Assembly (NCBI GenBank): GCA_000335715.1
Contig: AMYZ01000002.1
Location: 1-64,000, forward strand
Origin: a beta proteobacterium L13
Lineage (GTDB): Bacteria; Pseudomonadota; Gammaproteobacteria; Burkholderiales; Chromobacteriaceae
Direction of reading: 5' to 3'
Length of the DNA stretch: 64,000 bases
The translations under genes were made by a program, and so were the position numbers. The notes below the pieces were generated by a model. The model was not told where the DNA came from. It made no database searches and saw nothing but the letters and a program-made list of their open reading frames with translations. Position 1 is the stretch's first letter. The number at the start of each line of letters is the position of its first letter. Below are positions 11,701 through 20,312 of the stretch, one piece after another.

Positions 11701-11775
11701 ACCCTGCTCACGCTGTTTTTCCTGCCGGCGCTGTACTCGGCATGGTTCAAGGTGCGCCGGCCACAAACACATTAA
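8713..11775 (+). CDS. RND-family multidrug efflux permease
   Basis: Inner-membrane proton-driven pump of 1020 aa, the normal length of the AcrB/MexB/TriC superfamily. It shows the classic layout: TM1 near residues 20–38, a large periplasmic loop, a block of TM helices 2–6, a second periplasmic loop and helices 8–12. The proton-relay acidic pair in TM4 is visible in LGLLVDDAIIAVEMM. Substrates cannot be read from sequence. The operon order regulator–adaptor–pump–channel indicates a self-contained export system. Confidence 0.95.
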   Translation: MKQQPLNLSEWAIRNSSLVRYLMVVLMLAGMFAYTQLGQKEDPEFTFKAMMVRVLWPGATAQETEQQVTARVEKKLQEMGELEYVKSYTKPGEALLILSIREDVSPKDVQQLWYTVRKKIGDIKHTLPGDIRGPYFNDEFGDTFGNLYAFTGDGFSYEDVRKYVEKARQEILRVPDVGKVDIIGEQEEKIYVTLNTAKLSALQLDSSLIWNALSAQNSISPAGNYDTASERIWVRVSGSYNSVDAIAATPISAGGKTFRLGDIAKVGREFVNPPTFGMRFDGKPAIGLAISMKKGGDVLKLGNNLQLLMDEVKSKLPVGVEVHAVSDQPKVVKTAVNEFMRSLIEAVVIVLAVSFFSLGVRTGIVVALSIPLVLAMTFLAMYFLGMDLQRISLGSLIIALGLLVDDAIIAVEMMAMKLEQGWNKFQAATFAYTSTAFPMLTGTLITAATFLPVGIAKSNAGEYVFSLFSVVSIALILSWIVAVIFTPYLGYRLLPETMADHAHADVYQKPFYIRFRRAVEWCLDHRKTVITLTLAAFVLSMVAFKLFVAQQFFPSSNRPELMVDMWLPQSASYEATEREVKKLENQLKGDNNIVSVTSYVGGGSPRFYLPLDQQQQHLNYAQLMVMTRDEKVREQVKHQLEKMFDTDFPLVRGRVTRLENGPPVGYAVQFRVMGEDHQKVRDIAKQVETLVRSHPGARHINNDWGEQARSLRVEINQDKARALGMSSQSLGRQLQMMLTGSTVTEWREGDKAIAVSARLAGNERQQIEQLGSLMVQTASGRYVPVSQLANIVYAPEESIIWHRNRLPTVSVRADAADGVQAADISNSLWPKMQALEKTLPLGYHIELGGSLESSKNSQAAIAKVQPLMLVIVFTLLMLQLKSFQRSLLVVLTAPLGMIGVTLTLILFSAPFGFVAMLGVIALAGMIMRNSVILVDQIESDISEGIDRFEAVVGSTIRRFRPIMLTALAAILAMVPLTRSTFWGPMAVAIMGGLLVATLLTLFFLPALYSAWFKVRRPQTH

Positions 11776-11854
11776 TCATTTTCCTGCTGAAAAGCGCGCC
11801 ATATTCCGTTATGGTGATAACTGCAGAACAGTTTACATTTTTATGGAACGAGTG

Positions 11855-13162
11855 ATGAACACACGACATCCGCTGATCATTACCGCCCTGCTGGCACTAG
11901 GTGCCGCCAGCAGTGCCCAGGCCTTCGACCTGAATGCCGCGGTACAAGCCGCGCGCAGCTACGATGCAGGCTATGCCGGTGCCCGCGCCACCTTGCAGGC
12001 AGGCCAGGAAAAAGCCGTCCAGGGCCGCGCCCAGCTACTGCCTAGCGTCGGCCTGTCTGCCAGCCTTACCCGCACCGACGCCATGAAGCCGGACGCCGAC
12101 CCCTACAACACCCGCAGCGTCGGCGTACAGCTCACCCAGCCACTGTTCGATATCGGCAGCTACAGCGCCTACAAGAAAGGCCTGATCGCCAGCGAGCTGT
12201 CCGGTGTGCAGTTCGACGCCAGCAGCCAGCAACTGATCGCCGATGTCGCGCGCGCCTACTTTGACGTGTTGCTGGCCGAAGACGTGCTGAACGTGACCCA
12301 GGCCACCAAGAAAGCCTACGACCGCCAGCTGGCGCAGGCGAAAAAGTCGTTTGAGGTCGGTACCGCCACCATCACTGATACCCACGAAGCCCAGGCCGGT
12401 TACGACGCCGCCCAGGCACGTGAAATTGCCGCGATGAGCGACCTGGAAATCAAGCGTAACGCGCTGGCCAGCCTGACCGGGCTCAAGCCCGAGAGCATCA
12501 ACCGTCTGCGCCAGCAACCCGCTCTGGCCACCCAGAGCGCCGGTGAGCTGGACGCCTGGATCCAGCGAGCCGAGGCCGGTAGCCTGGCGCTGAAAGCCGC
12601 CCTGCAACAACAACAGCTGGCCGAGCGCAACCTGGAAGAAGCACGCGGCAAACACCTGCCCACCGTCAACCTTAGCGCCGGTCTCAGCGACAACTACAGC
12701 ACCAGCCCCGGCAGCAAGGCCAGCGGCCAGCAGCGCACGCGTGGCAATACACTGGGCCTGAACCTGAGCATGCCGCTATACGCCGGTGGTGCGATCAACT
12801 CGCAAGTCACCGAGGCGGCGGCCAACCTGGACAAAGCGCGTGAAGATGTCGAAGCCGCACGCCGCAAGGTAAGGCTGGATATCCGCCGCGCCTGGCTGGG
12901 CATCAGCAACGGTGCCGCGCTGGTCAAAGCCCAGGAACAGCTGCAGGTTTCGGCCAAGAGCAAGCTGGACTCCACCAAGCTGGGCAAAGATGTAGGCGTA
13001 CGTACCAACCTGGACTTGCTCAACGCCGAGCGGGACTACCAGGACGCCGTGCGGGCTCTGGCCGAAGCGCGCTACAACTACCTGTACGCGCGCCTGTCGC
13101 TGGCGCAAGCCGCCGGCGAGCTGGACGACAAGGCCGTAGCCGAGGTGAACCGCTTCTTCTAA
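11855..13162 (+). CDS. TolC-family outer-membrane efflux channel
   Basis: Outer-membrane factor of 435 aa completing the tripartite pump. A cleavable signal peptide (LLALGAASSAQA) is followed by the duplicated TolC fold with long helical coiled coils. Typical family motifs are QPLFDIGSYSAYKKG, ALASLTGLKP, LSMPLYAGGAINSQV and VGVRTNLDLLNAERDYQDA. The ATG at 11855 (MNTRHPLII) makes a proper signal peptide; the ATG at 11843 adds MERV without benefit. It follows the pump gene by about 80 bp and ends in a strong terminator. Confidence 0.93.
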   Translation: MNTRHPLIITALLALGAASSAQAFDLNAAVQAARSYDAGYAGARATLQAGQEKAVQGRAQLLPSVGLSASLTRTDAMKPDADPYNTRSVGVQLTQPLFDIGSYSAYKKGLIASELSGVQFDASSQQLIADVARAYFDVLLAEDVLNVTQATKKAYDRQLAQAKKSFEVGTATITDTHEAQAGYDAAQAREIAAMSDLEIKRNALASLTGLKPESINRLRQQPALATQSAGELDAWIQRAEAGSLALKAALQQQQLAERNLEEARGKHLPTVNLSAGLSDNYSTSPGSKASGQQRTRGNTLGLNLSMPLYAGGAINSQVTEAAANLDKAREDVEAARRKVRLDIRRAWLGISNGAALVKAQEQLQVSAKSKLDSTKLGKDVGVRTNLDLLNAERDYQDAVRALAEARYNYLYARLSLAQAAGELDDKAVAEVNRFF

Positions 13163-13190
13163 GCGCACATCCCGCCCCGCCCTGCCCGCA

Positions 13191-13225
13191 TGCGGCCAAC
13201 CTGCCATCAGGTTGGCCGCATTTTT
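13191..13225 (+). terminator. Terminator of the efflux operon, an inverted pair of the 10-bp word
   Basis: TGCGGCCAACCTG (13191–13203) pairs perfectly with CAGGTTGGCCGCA (13208–13220) around CCAT and is followed by TTTTT (13221–13225). Each arm is a copy of the dispersed word. Confidence 0.9.
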
Positions 13226-13396
13226 ACTGGCGTGCCGAATCACCACAGTGCAAGCGACCGGAGTGTTTAAATAATCAATCACCCGTGACTTTTTACTAAA
13301 CACGACGCTAGAATGCTGTCAAACAATGGCCAACGATGCGCTTTGCCCGTGTCGCGGCAAACCAGGCCAGCCCGGTAGTCTATCTAGGAGAGATTC

Positions 13397-14662
13397 ATGA
13401 ACCCGCAAGAACTGATGCAGCGTAAAGCCAACGCCACCCCGCGCGGTGTGGGCGTAATGTGTTCCTTCTTTGCCGAGCGTGCCAAAAACGCCGAAATCTG
13501 GGACACCGAAGGCAAACGCTACATCGACTTTGCCGGCGGTATCGGCGTACTGAACACCGGCCACCTGCACGACAAGGTGCAAGCTGCCGTGGCCGAACAG
13601 CTGAACAAGTTCAGCCACACCTGCTACCAGGTGGTGCCATACGAACTGTACATCGATGTGGCCGAGCAGCTGAACAAGCTGGCCCCGATTCCGGGCGACA
13701 ACAAAACCGCGTTCTACACCACCGGCGCCGAAGCCGTTGAAAACGCCGTCAAGATCGCCCGTGCCGCTACCGGCCGCCCCGGCATCATCGCCTTTGGTGG
13801 CGGTTTCCACGGCCGCACCCTGATGGGCATGGCGCTCACCGGCAAGGTAGCCCCGTACAAGATCGGTTTCGGCCCCTTCCCGTCCGACGTGTACCACGCA
13901 CTGTTCCCGAACCCGCTGCACGGCGTGTCGATCGAAGAATCCATCGCCAGCATCGAAAAGCTGTTCAAGTACGACATTGAAGCTACCCGCGTAGCCGCCA
14001 TCATCTTCGAACCGGTACAGGGCGAAGGCGGTTTCTACCAGGCGCCAGCCGAATGGGTGCGCGCGCTGCGCGCCCTGTGCGATGCGCACGGCATCCTGCT
14101 GATCGCCGACGAAGTACAAGCCGGCTTTGCCCGTACCGGCAAGTTCTTCGCCATGGAACACTACGACGTAGCCGCCGACCTGATGACCATGGCCAAATCC
14201 ATGGCCGGTGGTTTCCCGATCTCGGCCGTAGTTGGCCGCGCCAGCGTAATGGACGCACCAGCCCCTGGTGGCCTGGGCGGCACCTACGCTGGTAGCCCGC
14301 TGGCCCTGGCCGCTGCCAAAGCCGTGATCAGCGCCATCCAGGAAGAAAAACTGCTGGAACGCGCCAACAAGCTGGGTTCGCAGCTGAAAGAAACCCTGAA
14401 CGGCCTGAAAGCCGAGATCCCGCAAATCGCCGACGTGCGCGGCCCGGGCGCCATGATTGCCGTGGAATTCAACAAGGCAGGCAGCCACGACGCGGACGCC
14501 GACTTCGCCAAAAAAGTGCAGACCAAGGCGCTGGAATCCGGCCTGATCCTGCTGCTGTGCGGCGTATACGGCAACGTGGTGCGCTTCCTGTTCCCGCTGA
14601 CCATCGAAGACGAGATCTTCGAAGAAGCGCTGCAAAAACTGGTTGCTGCCATCAAGGCCTGA
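13397..14662 (+). CDS. gabT: 4-aminobutyrate–2-oxoglutarate aminotransferase
   Basis: PLP-dependent class III aminotransferase that converts GABA to succinate semialdehyde. It has the class III features: IDFAGGIGVLNTGH near the N-terminus, FHGRTLMGMALTGK in the substrate/phosphate region, LLIADEVQAGFARTGKFFAM with the PLP-ring Asp, and the Schiff-base Lys in MTMAKSMAGGFPISAVVG. At 421 aa it is full length. AGGAG precedes the ATG. It is followed 73 bp later by succinate-semialdehyde dehydrogenase, the next enzyme of the GABA shunt. A TAGAAT hexamer at about 13309 may be the −10 box of its promoter. Confidence 0.93.
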   Translation: MNPQELMQRKANATPRGVGVMCSFFAERAKNAEIWDTEGKRYIDFAGGIGVLNTGHLHDKVQAAVAEQLNKFSHTCYQVVPYELYIDVAEQLNKLAPIPGDNKTAFYTTGAEAVENAVKIARAATGRPGIIAFGGGFHGRTLMGMALTGKVAPYKIGFGPFPSDVYHALFPNPLHGVSIEESIASIEKLFKYDIEATRVAAIIFEPVQGEGGFYQAPAEWVRALRALCDAHGILLIADEVQAGFARTGKFFAMEHYDVAADLMTMAKSMAGGFPISAVVGRASVMDAPAPGGLGGTYAGSPLALAAAKAVISAIQEEKLLERANKLGSQLKETLNGLKAEIPQIADVRGPGAMIAVEFNKAGSHDADADFAKKVQTKALESGLILLLCGVYGNVVRFLFPLTIEDEIFEEALQKLVAAIKA

Positions 14663-14681
14663 GCCTGAACTAGCCTGATAC

Positions 14682-14716
14682 TGCGGCCAACCTTGCCCCT
14701 GGCAACGTTGGCCGCA
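14682..14716. repeat. Inverted pair of the 10-bp word between gabT and gabD
   Basis: TGCGGCCAAC (14682–14691) faces GTTGGCCGCA (14707–14716), with inner TTGCC/GGCAA pairs and one C·C mismatch. There is no T-run in the plus direction, so read-through into gabD is likely; it may moderate or process the message. Confidence 0.75.
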
Positions 14717-14735
14717 TCGCCAAAAGGACACCCCC

Positions 14736-16196
14736 ATGCTGAACCTGAAAGACCCGACGCTGCTGCGCCAGCAGTGCTACATCAACGGCCAGTGGCTCGA
14801 TGCCGACAGCGGCGAAACCATCGCCGTGACCAACCCGGCTACCGGCGAAGTGATCGCCCACGTACCGAAAATGGGCCGTGCCGAAGCCGAGCGCGCTGTT
14901 GCCGGCGCGGCAGAAGCCTTCAAGACCTGGAAAAAGAAATCCGCCAAAGAGCGCGCCAATATCCTGCGCAAATGGTTCGACCTGATGATGGCCAACCAGG
15001 ACGACCTGGGCGTGATTCTCACCAGCGAACAAGGCAAGCCGCTGGCGGAAGCCAAGGGCGAAATCGCCTACGGCGCCAGCTATATCGAGTGGTACGCCGA
15101 AGAAGCCAAGCGCATCTACGGCGACACCATTCCGTCCACCGGCTTTGACAAACGCATCCTGGTGACCAAGGAGCCGATCGGCGTCACCGCCGCCATCACG
15201 CCGTGGAACTTCCCCAACGCCATGATCACCCGCAAGGCTGCCCCGGCGCTGGCCGCCGGCTGCCCGATGGTGGTACGCCCGGCCAGCCAGACCCCGCTGT
15301 CGGCGCTGGCCATTGCCGTGCTGGCCGAGCGCGCCGGCATTCCGGCAGGCGTGTTCTCGGTGCTGACCGGCGGTTCTACCGAAATCGGTGGCGTGCTGAC
15401 CGGTAGCGACACCGTGAAGAAATTCTCCTTCACCGGCTCCACCGAAGTTGGCCGCAAGCTGATCAGCCAGTGCGCCGAAACGGTGAAGAAAGTATCAATG
15501 GAACTGGGCGGCAACGCGCCGTTCATCGTGTTCGACGACGCCGACCTGGACGCTGCCGTGGAAGGCGCCATCATTTCCAAGTACCGCAACGCCGGCCAGA
15601 CCTGCGTTTGCGCCAACCGCCTGCTGGTACAGGACGGCGTGTACGACGCCTTCGCCGAGAAGTTTGCCGCGGCCGTGGCCAAACTGAAGGTGGGTAACGG
15701 CCTGGAAAACGGCGTGACCCAAGGCCCGATGATCGACCAAAACGCGGTGGCCAAAGTAGAAGAGCACATCGCCGACGCGCTGGCCAAAGGCGGCCAACTG
15801 GTCACCGGCGGCAAGCGCCACGCGCTGGGCCACAGCTTCTTCGAACCAACCGTGATCACCGGCGTGACCCCGGCGATGAAAGTGGCCAAGGAAGAAACCT
15901 TCGGCCCGCTGGCGCCGGTCTTCCGCTTCCACAGCGAAGAAGAAGCCATCCAGATGGCGAACGACACCGAGTTCGGCCTGGCGTCGTACTTCTACGCCCG
16001 CGACATCGGCCGCATCTTCCGCGTGTCCGAAGGCCTGGAGTACGGCATGGTGGCGGTGAACAGCGGCATTCTGTCCAACGAGGCCGCACCGTTCGGTGGC
16101 GTGAAGCAGTCCGGCCTGGGCCGTGAAGGCTCCAAGTACGGCATCGAAGACTATCTGGAAATCAAGTACGTGCTGCTGGGCGGTATCGACAAGTAA
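14736..16196 (+). CDS. gabD: Succinate-semialdehyde dehydrogenase (NADP+)
   Basis: Oxidises succinate semialdehyde to succinate, completing GABA degradation begun by GabT. Aldehyde dehydrogenase signatures are intact: TPWNFPNAMITRKAAPALAA near residue 155, the cofactor motif FTGSTEVGRKL, the general-base Glu in SMELGGNAPFIVFDDADLD and the nucleophile Cys in GQTCVCANR. At 486 aa it has the standard length of GabD. AAGGA precedes the ATG. The VGRK segment is encoded with GTTGGCCGCA, one of the word copies inside a conserved motif. Confidence 0.94.
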   Translation: MLNLKDPTLLRQQCYINGQWLDADSGETIAVTNPATGEVIAHVPKMGRAEAERAVAGAAEAFKTWKKKSAKERANILRKWFDLMMANQDDLGVILTSEQGKPLAEAKGEIAYGASYIEWYAEEAKRIYGDTIPSTGFDKRILVTKEPIGVTAAITPWNFPNAMITRKAAPALAAGCPMVVRPASQTPLSALAIAVLAERAGIPAGVFSVLTGGSTEIGGVLTGSDTVKKFSFTGSTEVGRKLISQCAETVKKVSMELGGNAPFIVFDDADLDAAVEGAIISKYRNAGQTCVCANRLLVQDGVYDAFAEKFAAAVAKLKVGNGLENGVTQGPMIDQNAVAKVEEHIADALAKGGQLVTGGKRHALGHSFFEPTVITGVTPAMKVAKEETFGPLAPVFRFHSEEEAIQMANDTEFGLASYFYARDIGRIFRVSEGLEYGMVAVNSGILSNEAAPFGGVKQSGLGREGSKYGIEDYLEIKYVLLGGIDK

Positions 16197-16211
16197 GCCT
16201 GCGTGGCATGC

Positions 16212-16245
16212 AAAAAGCCGGCTCCCTCTCGGGGCCGGCTTTTTT
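16212..16245. terminator. Bidirectional terminator between gabD and the diguanylate cyclase
   Basis: AAAAAGCCGGC (16212–16222) pairs with GCCGGCTTTTT (16234–16244) around an 11-base loop. T-runs exist in both directions, serving the convergent genes. Confidence 0.85.
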
Positions 16246-16283
16246 ACTGGGTGAACCGTAAAGGTCTGCGGTGCTCGCCGGTG

Positions 16284-18650
16284 TTACAGGCTGCTCAAGG
16301 TGGCCACAACACGGTTGCGGCCCTGCTCTTTTGCCTGGTAACAGCGCAGGTCGGCGCGCTGGATGATGTCGTGCGGCCGCGTATCCTGCGGCTGGACCTG
16401 TGTCAGGCCGATGCTGGCGGTGACGCGGCAGACTTCCGGGTTGCTTTGCGGGCGCAGGCGGGCAATATCGCTACGCACGGCTTCCATGATGCCTTGCGCT
16501 GTATCGCGGGTGCAGTTGTACAGAATCAGGGCGAACTCGTCGCCGCCCAGACGGGCGATGACATCAGTGTTGCGCAGGCGTTTTTGCAGAATGGCCGCGA
16601 TATCCTGCAGGATCTGGTCGCCAGCCTGGTGGCCGCCGCTGTCGTTCACCTGCTTGAAGTGGTCCAGGTCCATCATGACCACCACATTGTTTTGCGCCAT
16701 GGCCTCGCCGTTGTCCAGCAAAACAGTCAGCGCCCCCAGGAAGCCACGGCGGTTCAGCAAGTTGGTGAGCGGGTCGTGCGTGGCTTCCCAGCGGTGCTTG
16801 CGCTCACGGCGGCGGCGCTCGCTATCGTCGTGCAGTACGCAGATCTTGTAACCGTGCATGCCGCCGGCAGCTTGCACCACCGACAGGGTCAGCACCACCG
16901 GCTGCAGGCGCATGTCGCGCGACAGCAAATCCAGCTCTACCGGCACGGCCATGCGGCTTTCAGCCAGCGTCGCCAGCGAGACAGACTGGCCACTATCCGG
17001 ATAGGAAAGCGATACGAATAGCGCCAGCGAGCGCCCCTGTGCCTCTTCGGCATTCAGGCCCAGCAGGCGCTGGGCCGGCGGGTTGATGTAACACACCTCG
17101 TCCAGCTGGTTGGTCAGCACTACCGCATCGGCAATAGACGTCAGAATGGCCATGCCGCGCTCGCGTTCGGCATTCATCGACAGCAGGGCGTCTTCCCTGT
17201 CGCTGACATCGTGCACAACGCCGAGAAAACGCAGGATGCTGCCCTGCTGCAAACGGGTAAAGCGCAGCTCTACCTTGATCGGGGTACCGCGTGCACCGGT
17301 CAGGTGGCATAGCTGGTAAAAGCCCGGCACATCGCCATGGCGCAAAGCCTGCCATGGCGGCTCTATCGTATTGCGCTGGGCAGGATGGACGGCGTCCAGC
17401 CAGTGTCGCCCCAGCCAGTCTTCTTCGCGCTGGGCCTGGCCACCCAGCGTGAGGGTGGCCTGGTTGCAATACACCAACAGGCCATCGGCATCGGTGACAA
17501 AGATGCCCAGCGGCGATGACTCGTTCAAGGCGCGAAAGAACGCCTCGCGTGCGGCCAACTCCTGGCTGATGCGCTCACGCTCCCCGAACACTTCGGTAAC
17601 AGTCTGCGCCAGCATTTCCAGCTCGTGGCTGCCTTGTATCTTCACACTTTCCTCGGCACCGAATGCCATGGCTTGGACTTTGCCACGCAGCGCCTGCAAC
17701 GGCCCGAGCAGACGGTGTACGCCCCACCAGCCCACAGGAAACGCCAGCAAGCTCGCCAGCAACACGATCAGTATGTGGTTACGCGCCATCACGCTGATGG
17801 GTTCGTAGGCTTCTCGCAAGGGAAACACGCCACCGACCACCCAGTTCACGTTTTTCATGTTGCGGTACACCATCAGCGCGGGTTCGCCGTTGGCCGCAAT
17901 ACTCTCGGTGCTGCCGTCCCAGCCTTGCAGTGCCTTGCCGAACACCGGGTCGCGGCTGGTATCGGGGCTGGCCTGCATGATACGACTGCGGTCGGGGTGG
18001 AAAATGGTCAGCCGGCTGGCGCGGGTGTTGATATTGATGTAGCCGGTACCGCCAATGGCAATGGAGCGCAAATCACCAAACAGCTCTGGTGCAAACAGCT
18101 CCAGGCTACCCCCCAGCACGCCGGCAAACTGGCCGTGCTCGTCCAGGATGGGCGAGGTGAAAATGATCAGGCTGCGCTTGATGTCGCCAGCCACGCGCAC
18201 CGGCTCGGAAATCTGCGAGCGCAGGGTGTCCCGTGTCTGGGCGAAATAGGCGCGGTCCAGCACACTGGTGCCACGCCGCCCTGGCAGCTCGGGGTAATCG
18301 GCCACCACATTGCCATCTGCATCGAACAGCATGATGCTGCTGAAGCTGCCCTTCAGGTAGCGAAAACCATGCAGGATCTCGGGGGCGTGCTTGCGGATGT
18401 TGTTACCGTCCAGCTGCAGGCTGGCGGCCGCCTGCTCCAGCAGCACGTGGCGCGTGCGCACGCGGTCGTCGATATCGTCACTCAGGCGGGTAACCACATC
18501 TTCCAGGTGCTGTAGCTGCATTTTGCGCACGCGTGCCTTGCCCTCCAGATAGCTGAGCGAGCTGGTAAACAGCACCACTACTACCATCAAGAGCGAACAA
18601 AACAGCGCCAGTCGTGTGCGCAAGGATTTCAAGCCAAGCCAGCCGGGCAA
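16284..18650 (-). CDS. Membrane diguanylate cyclase with periplasmic Cache-like, two PAS and GGDEF domains
   Basis: Signal protein of 788 aa that should make cyclic di-GMP. Order: TM1 (about 13–35), a periplasmic Cache-like sensor (35–285, with VLDRAYFAQTRDTL), TM2 (about 292–313), a HAMP-like linker, PAS1 (about 375–490), PAS2 (about 505–610) and GGDEF (about 625–785). The active site reads ARLGGDEF and is intact. An RNTD sequence five residues before it matches the inhibitory I-site (RxxD), so product inhibition is likely. There is no EAL domain. The start is TTG at 18650 with AGGAG six bases upstream; no better ATG is nearby. Confidence 0.9.
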   Translation of the reverse strand: MPGWLGLKSLRTRLALFCSLLMVVVVLFTSSLSYLEGKARVRKMQLQHLEDVVTRLSDDIDDRVRTRHVLLEQAAASLQLDGNNIRKHAPEILHGFRYLKGSFSSIMLFDADGNVVADYPELPGRRGTSVLDRAYFAQTRDTLRSQISEPVRVAGDIKRSLIIFTSPILDEHGQFAGVLGGSLELFAPELFGDLRSIAIGGTGYININTRASRLTIFHPDRSRIMQASPDTSRDPVFGKALQGWDGSTESIAANGEPALMVYRNMKNVNWVVGGVFPLREAYEPISVMARNHILIVLLASLLAFPVGWWGVHRLLGPLQALRGKVQAMAFGAEESVKIQGSHELEMLAQTVTEVFGERERISQELAAREAFFRALNESSPLGIFVTDADGLLVYCNQATLTLGGQAQREEDWLGRHWLDAVHPAQRNTIEPPWQALRHGDVPGFYQLCHLTGARGTPIKVELRFTRLQQGSILRFLGVVHDVSDREDALLSMNAERERGMAILTSIADAVVLTNQLDEVCYINPPAQRLLGLNAEEAQGRSLALFVSLSYPDSGQSVSLATLAESRMAVPVELDLLSRDMRLQPVVLTLSVVQAAGGMHGYKICVLHDDSERRRRERKHRWEATHDPLTNLLNRRGFLGALTVLLDNGEAMAQNNVVVMMDLDHFKQVNDSGGHQAGDQILQDIAAILQKRLRNTDVIARLGGDEFALILYNCTRDTAQGIMEAVRSDIARLRPQSNPEVCRVTASIGLTQVQPQDTRPHDIIQRADLRCYQAKEQGRNRVVATLSSL

Positions 18651-18733
18651 ATACAGCTCCTAGATGCAAATATCATTAAATGGCCAATTATTTTGCCTTA
18701 ATGGCATTATTTCTATAAAAGAGTATATGGAAA

Positions 18734-18750
18734 GCCCGCTTTTCGCGGGC
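18734..18750 (-). terminator. Hairpin downstream of the unknown 479-aa gene
   Basis: GCCCGC (18734–18739) pairs with GCGGGC (18745–18750) around five bases; AAA to the left gives only a short T-tail on the minus strand. It lies between the stop of the 479-aa gene and the start of the diguanylate cyclase gene. The AT-rich stretch 18660–18720 probably holds the cyclase promoter. Confidence 0.5.
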
Positions 18751-18806
18751 AGCCAAGCGCGCTCAGGCGCCCGACGGTATCACCAAGCAGCTCGCCGGGT
18801 AGACTC

Positions 18807-20246
18807 TCAATGGTACCTGGCCTGCTGTTCGCGCAAGCCAATGCCCGCCTGGCGCAGGCACTCGGACAAGTCCACCCACGCTTGTACACGGCTTGGCCCC
18901 AGGTCAGGCACCAGCAGCCATTGCACACGATTGAGCAGGGTTCCGCTGTCGCGCTCCAGCAACTGCACATCGTAGGCTTGCTGCTCGGGCAGGAATTCGG
19001 CCACCGCCTCCACGTTTTCCAGCTTGTCGATTTTGCCCTGCACCAGCGCCATATGCAGGCCCAGGCGCTTGCGGTTAAAGGCATATACGCCGGCGCCCAG
19101 CGCGTCCCACCAGGGCAGCGGCGCAAACAGCTCGGCTTCACCGTATTTCATTTCGGCGGCAATCGCCTGCTGCACCAGCGGCATGGCGGCATCCAGCGCC
19201 TTGCGGGCGTGCTGGCGTACGCGGTCGATATCCAGCTTGCCGCTTTCCACGATAAACGGCAGCCAGCACAACGATAGCTGCGGGTTCACCGTCTGGCTGG
19301 CCGCATCGAAGGTGGCACGCGCAGCGTCTACGTCTTGCTGTGCCATATCGCAACCGGCGTCCATGATGGCCGCCAGGTGCACCAGCGACTGGCAGCTACG
19401 CTCGATAAGCATGTCGGTGTTGAAGATGGTGGGCGACAGCCACAGCACGGTGTCTTCCGGCAGGCCCAGCGCGTCCACCAGTGCCGGCTCCACGCGTTCC
19501 AGTAGCGGGAAGTGCCACCAGAAGCCACCCTGCGCACGCGAGAAAATCATGGGCAATGCCCAGAGCTCGTAGGACACCACACTGCCATCCGGGCGCATCA
19601 CTTCGGGAAAGGCGATACTGTCGCGCGCCAGCGCCAGCAGCTGCTCGCGGGCGGCGGTATGTTCTTGCAGCGCCAGCTGGGCTTCGGTAAAGACGGCCTG
19701 GTCGCCACCGGTGAGCGCTTGCTGCACCAGCATGGGCAGCTGCATGCGTTTCATCGGGTTGCTGTCGGCATCCATCGCCGTACTCACCAGCTCCTTGATG
19801 CGCTGCTGGCGTTCTGCCGGCGGTAGCGGCTCGGTAGGTACCAGGCGGAAATCGCGCTCTTTGGGCGCGACTTCACGCTCGATATAGGCTTTTTGCAGGC
19901 GCTGGTACTCCTGCATGGCTTCGTCGCAGATTTTTTTCAGCTGGGCGGCGGTGGGCAGCTCGCCCCAGAAATTGAAATCGAACAGGCGAAAGCCCGAGTT
20001 GGTGACGTAGTGCGTCAGATTGTTGGCAGCATCAAACAGTACATCGCTCTGAAAGCCTTCCTGCTCACGGCTGTCAAACGGGGTCTGATCCATGCCCACC
20101 AGGCGGCAGACAAAAGCCGGGGCCACGGTATGAATGACATACTCGTAAGGCTCCAGGCCTTTCTCTTCGACGGCATCGCCAAAGATAAAACGGCTGGGAA
20201 TAAAAGGATCGCCCTTGATGCGGGCATTGCGCGGGTGGGATTTCAT
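18807..20246 (-). CDS. Conserved-looking protein of unknown function, 479 aa
   Basis: I do not recognise this family. The predicted protein is soluble, has no signal peptide or membrane segment, and is rich in Gln, Ala and acidic residues. Aromatic-rich segments such as GFRLFDFNFWGELP, PRNARIKGDPFIPSRFIFGD and FWWHFPLLERVEP suggest a folded, possibly ligand- or polymer-binding protein. The frame is coding-like throughout, with GC-rich third positions matching its neighbours. The start ATG at 20246 lacks a clear Shine-Dalgarno sequence and lies at the end of a long inverted repeat. It appears to be a single-gene unit between the GNAT gene and the diguanylate cyclase. Confidence 0.75.
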   Translation of the reverse strand: MKSHPRNARIKGDPFIPSRFIFGDAVEEKGLEPYEYVIHTVAPAFVCRLVGMDQTPFDSREQEGFQSDVLFDAANNLTHYVTNSGFRLFDFNFWGELPTAAQLKKICDEAMQEYQRLQKAYIEREVAPKERDFRLVPTEPLPPAERQQRIKELVSTAMDADSNPMKRMQLPMLVQQALTGGDQAVFTEAQLALQEHTAAREQLLALARDSIAFPEVMRPDGSVVSYELWALPMIFSRAQGGFWWHFPLLERVEPALVDALGLPEDTVLWLSPTIFNTDMLIERSCQSLVHLAAIMDAGCDMAQQDVDAARATFDAASQTVNPQLSLCWLPFIVESGKLDIDRVRQHARKALDAAMPLVQQAIAAEMKYGEAELFAPLPWWDALGAGVYAFNRKRLGLHMALVQGKIDKLENVEAVAEFLPEQQAYDVQLLERDSGTLLNRVQWLLVPDLGPSRVQAWVDLSECLRQAGIGLREQQARYH

Positions 20247-20305
20247 GCGGCTAACGTCGTTACTGCCTTGTAAAACCAGCGATTTTACCCCGACGTTGGC
20301 CGCAT
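20245..20305. promoter_or_regulatory. Nested inverted repeats in the 5' leader of the 479-aa gene
   Basis: ATGCGGCTAACGTCG (20245–20259) faces CGACGTTGGCCGCAT (20291–20305), 15 bp with one mismatch. Inside it, GTAAAA (20270–20275) pairs with TTTTAC (20283–20288). On the minus-strand transcript the right arm ends at the proposed start codon (20246–20244), so the fold could mask translation initiation. One arm is a word copy. Confidence 0.5.
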
Positions 20306-20312
20306 CGTGAAA

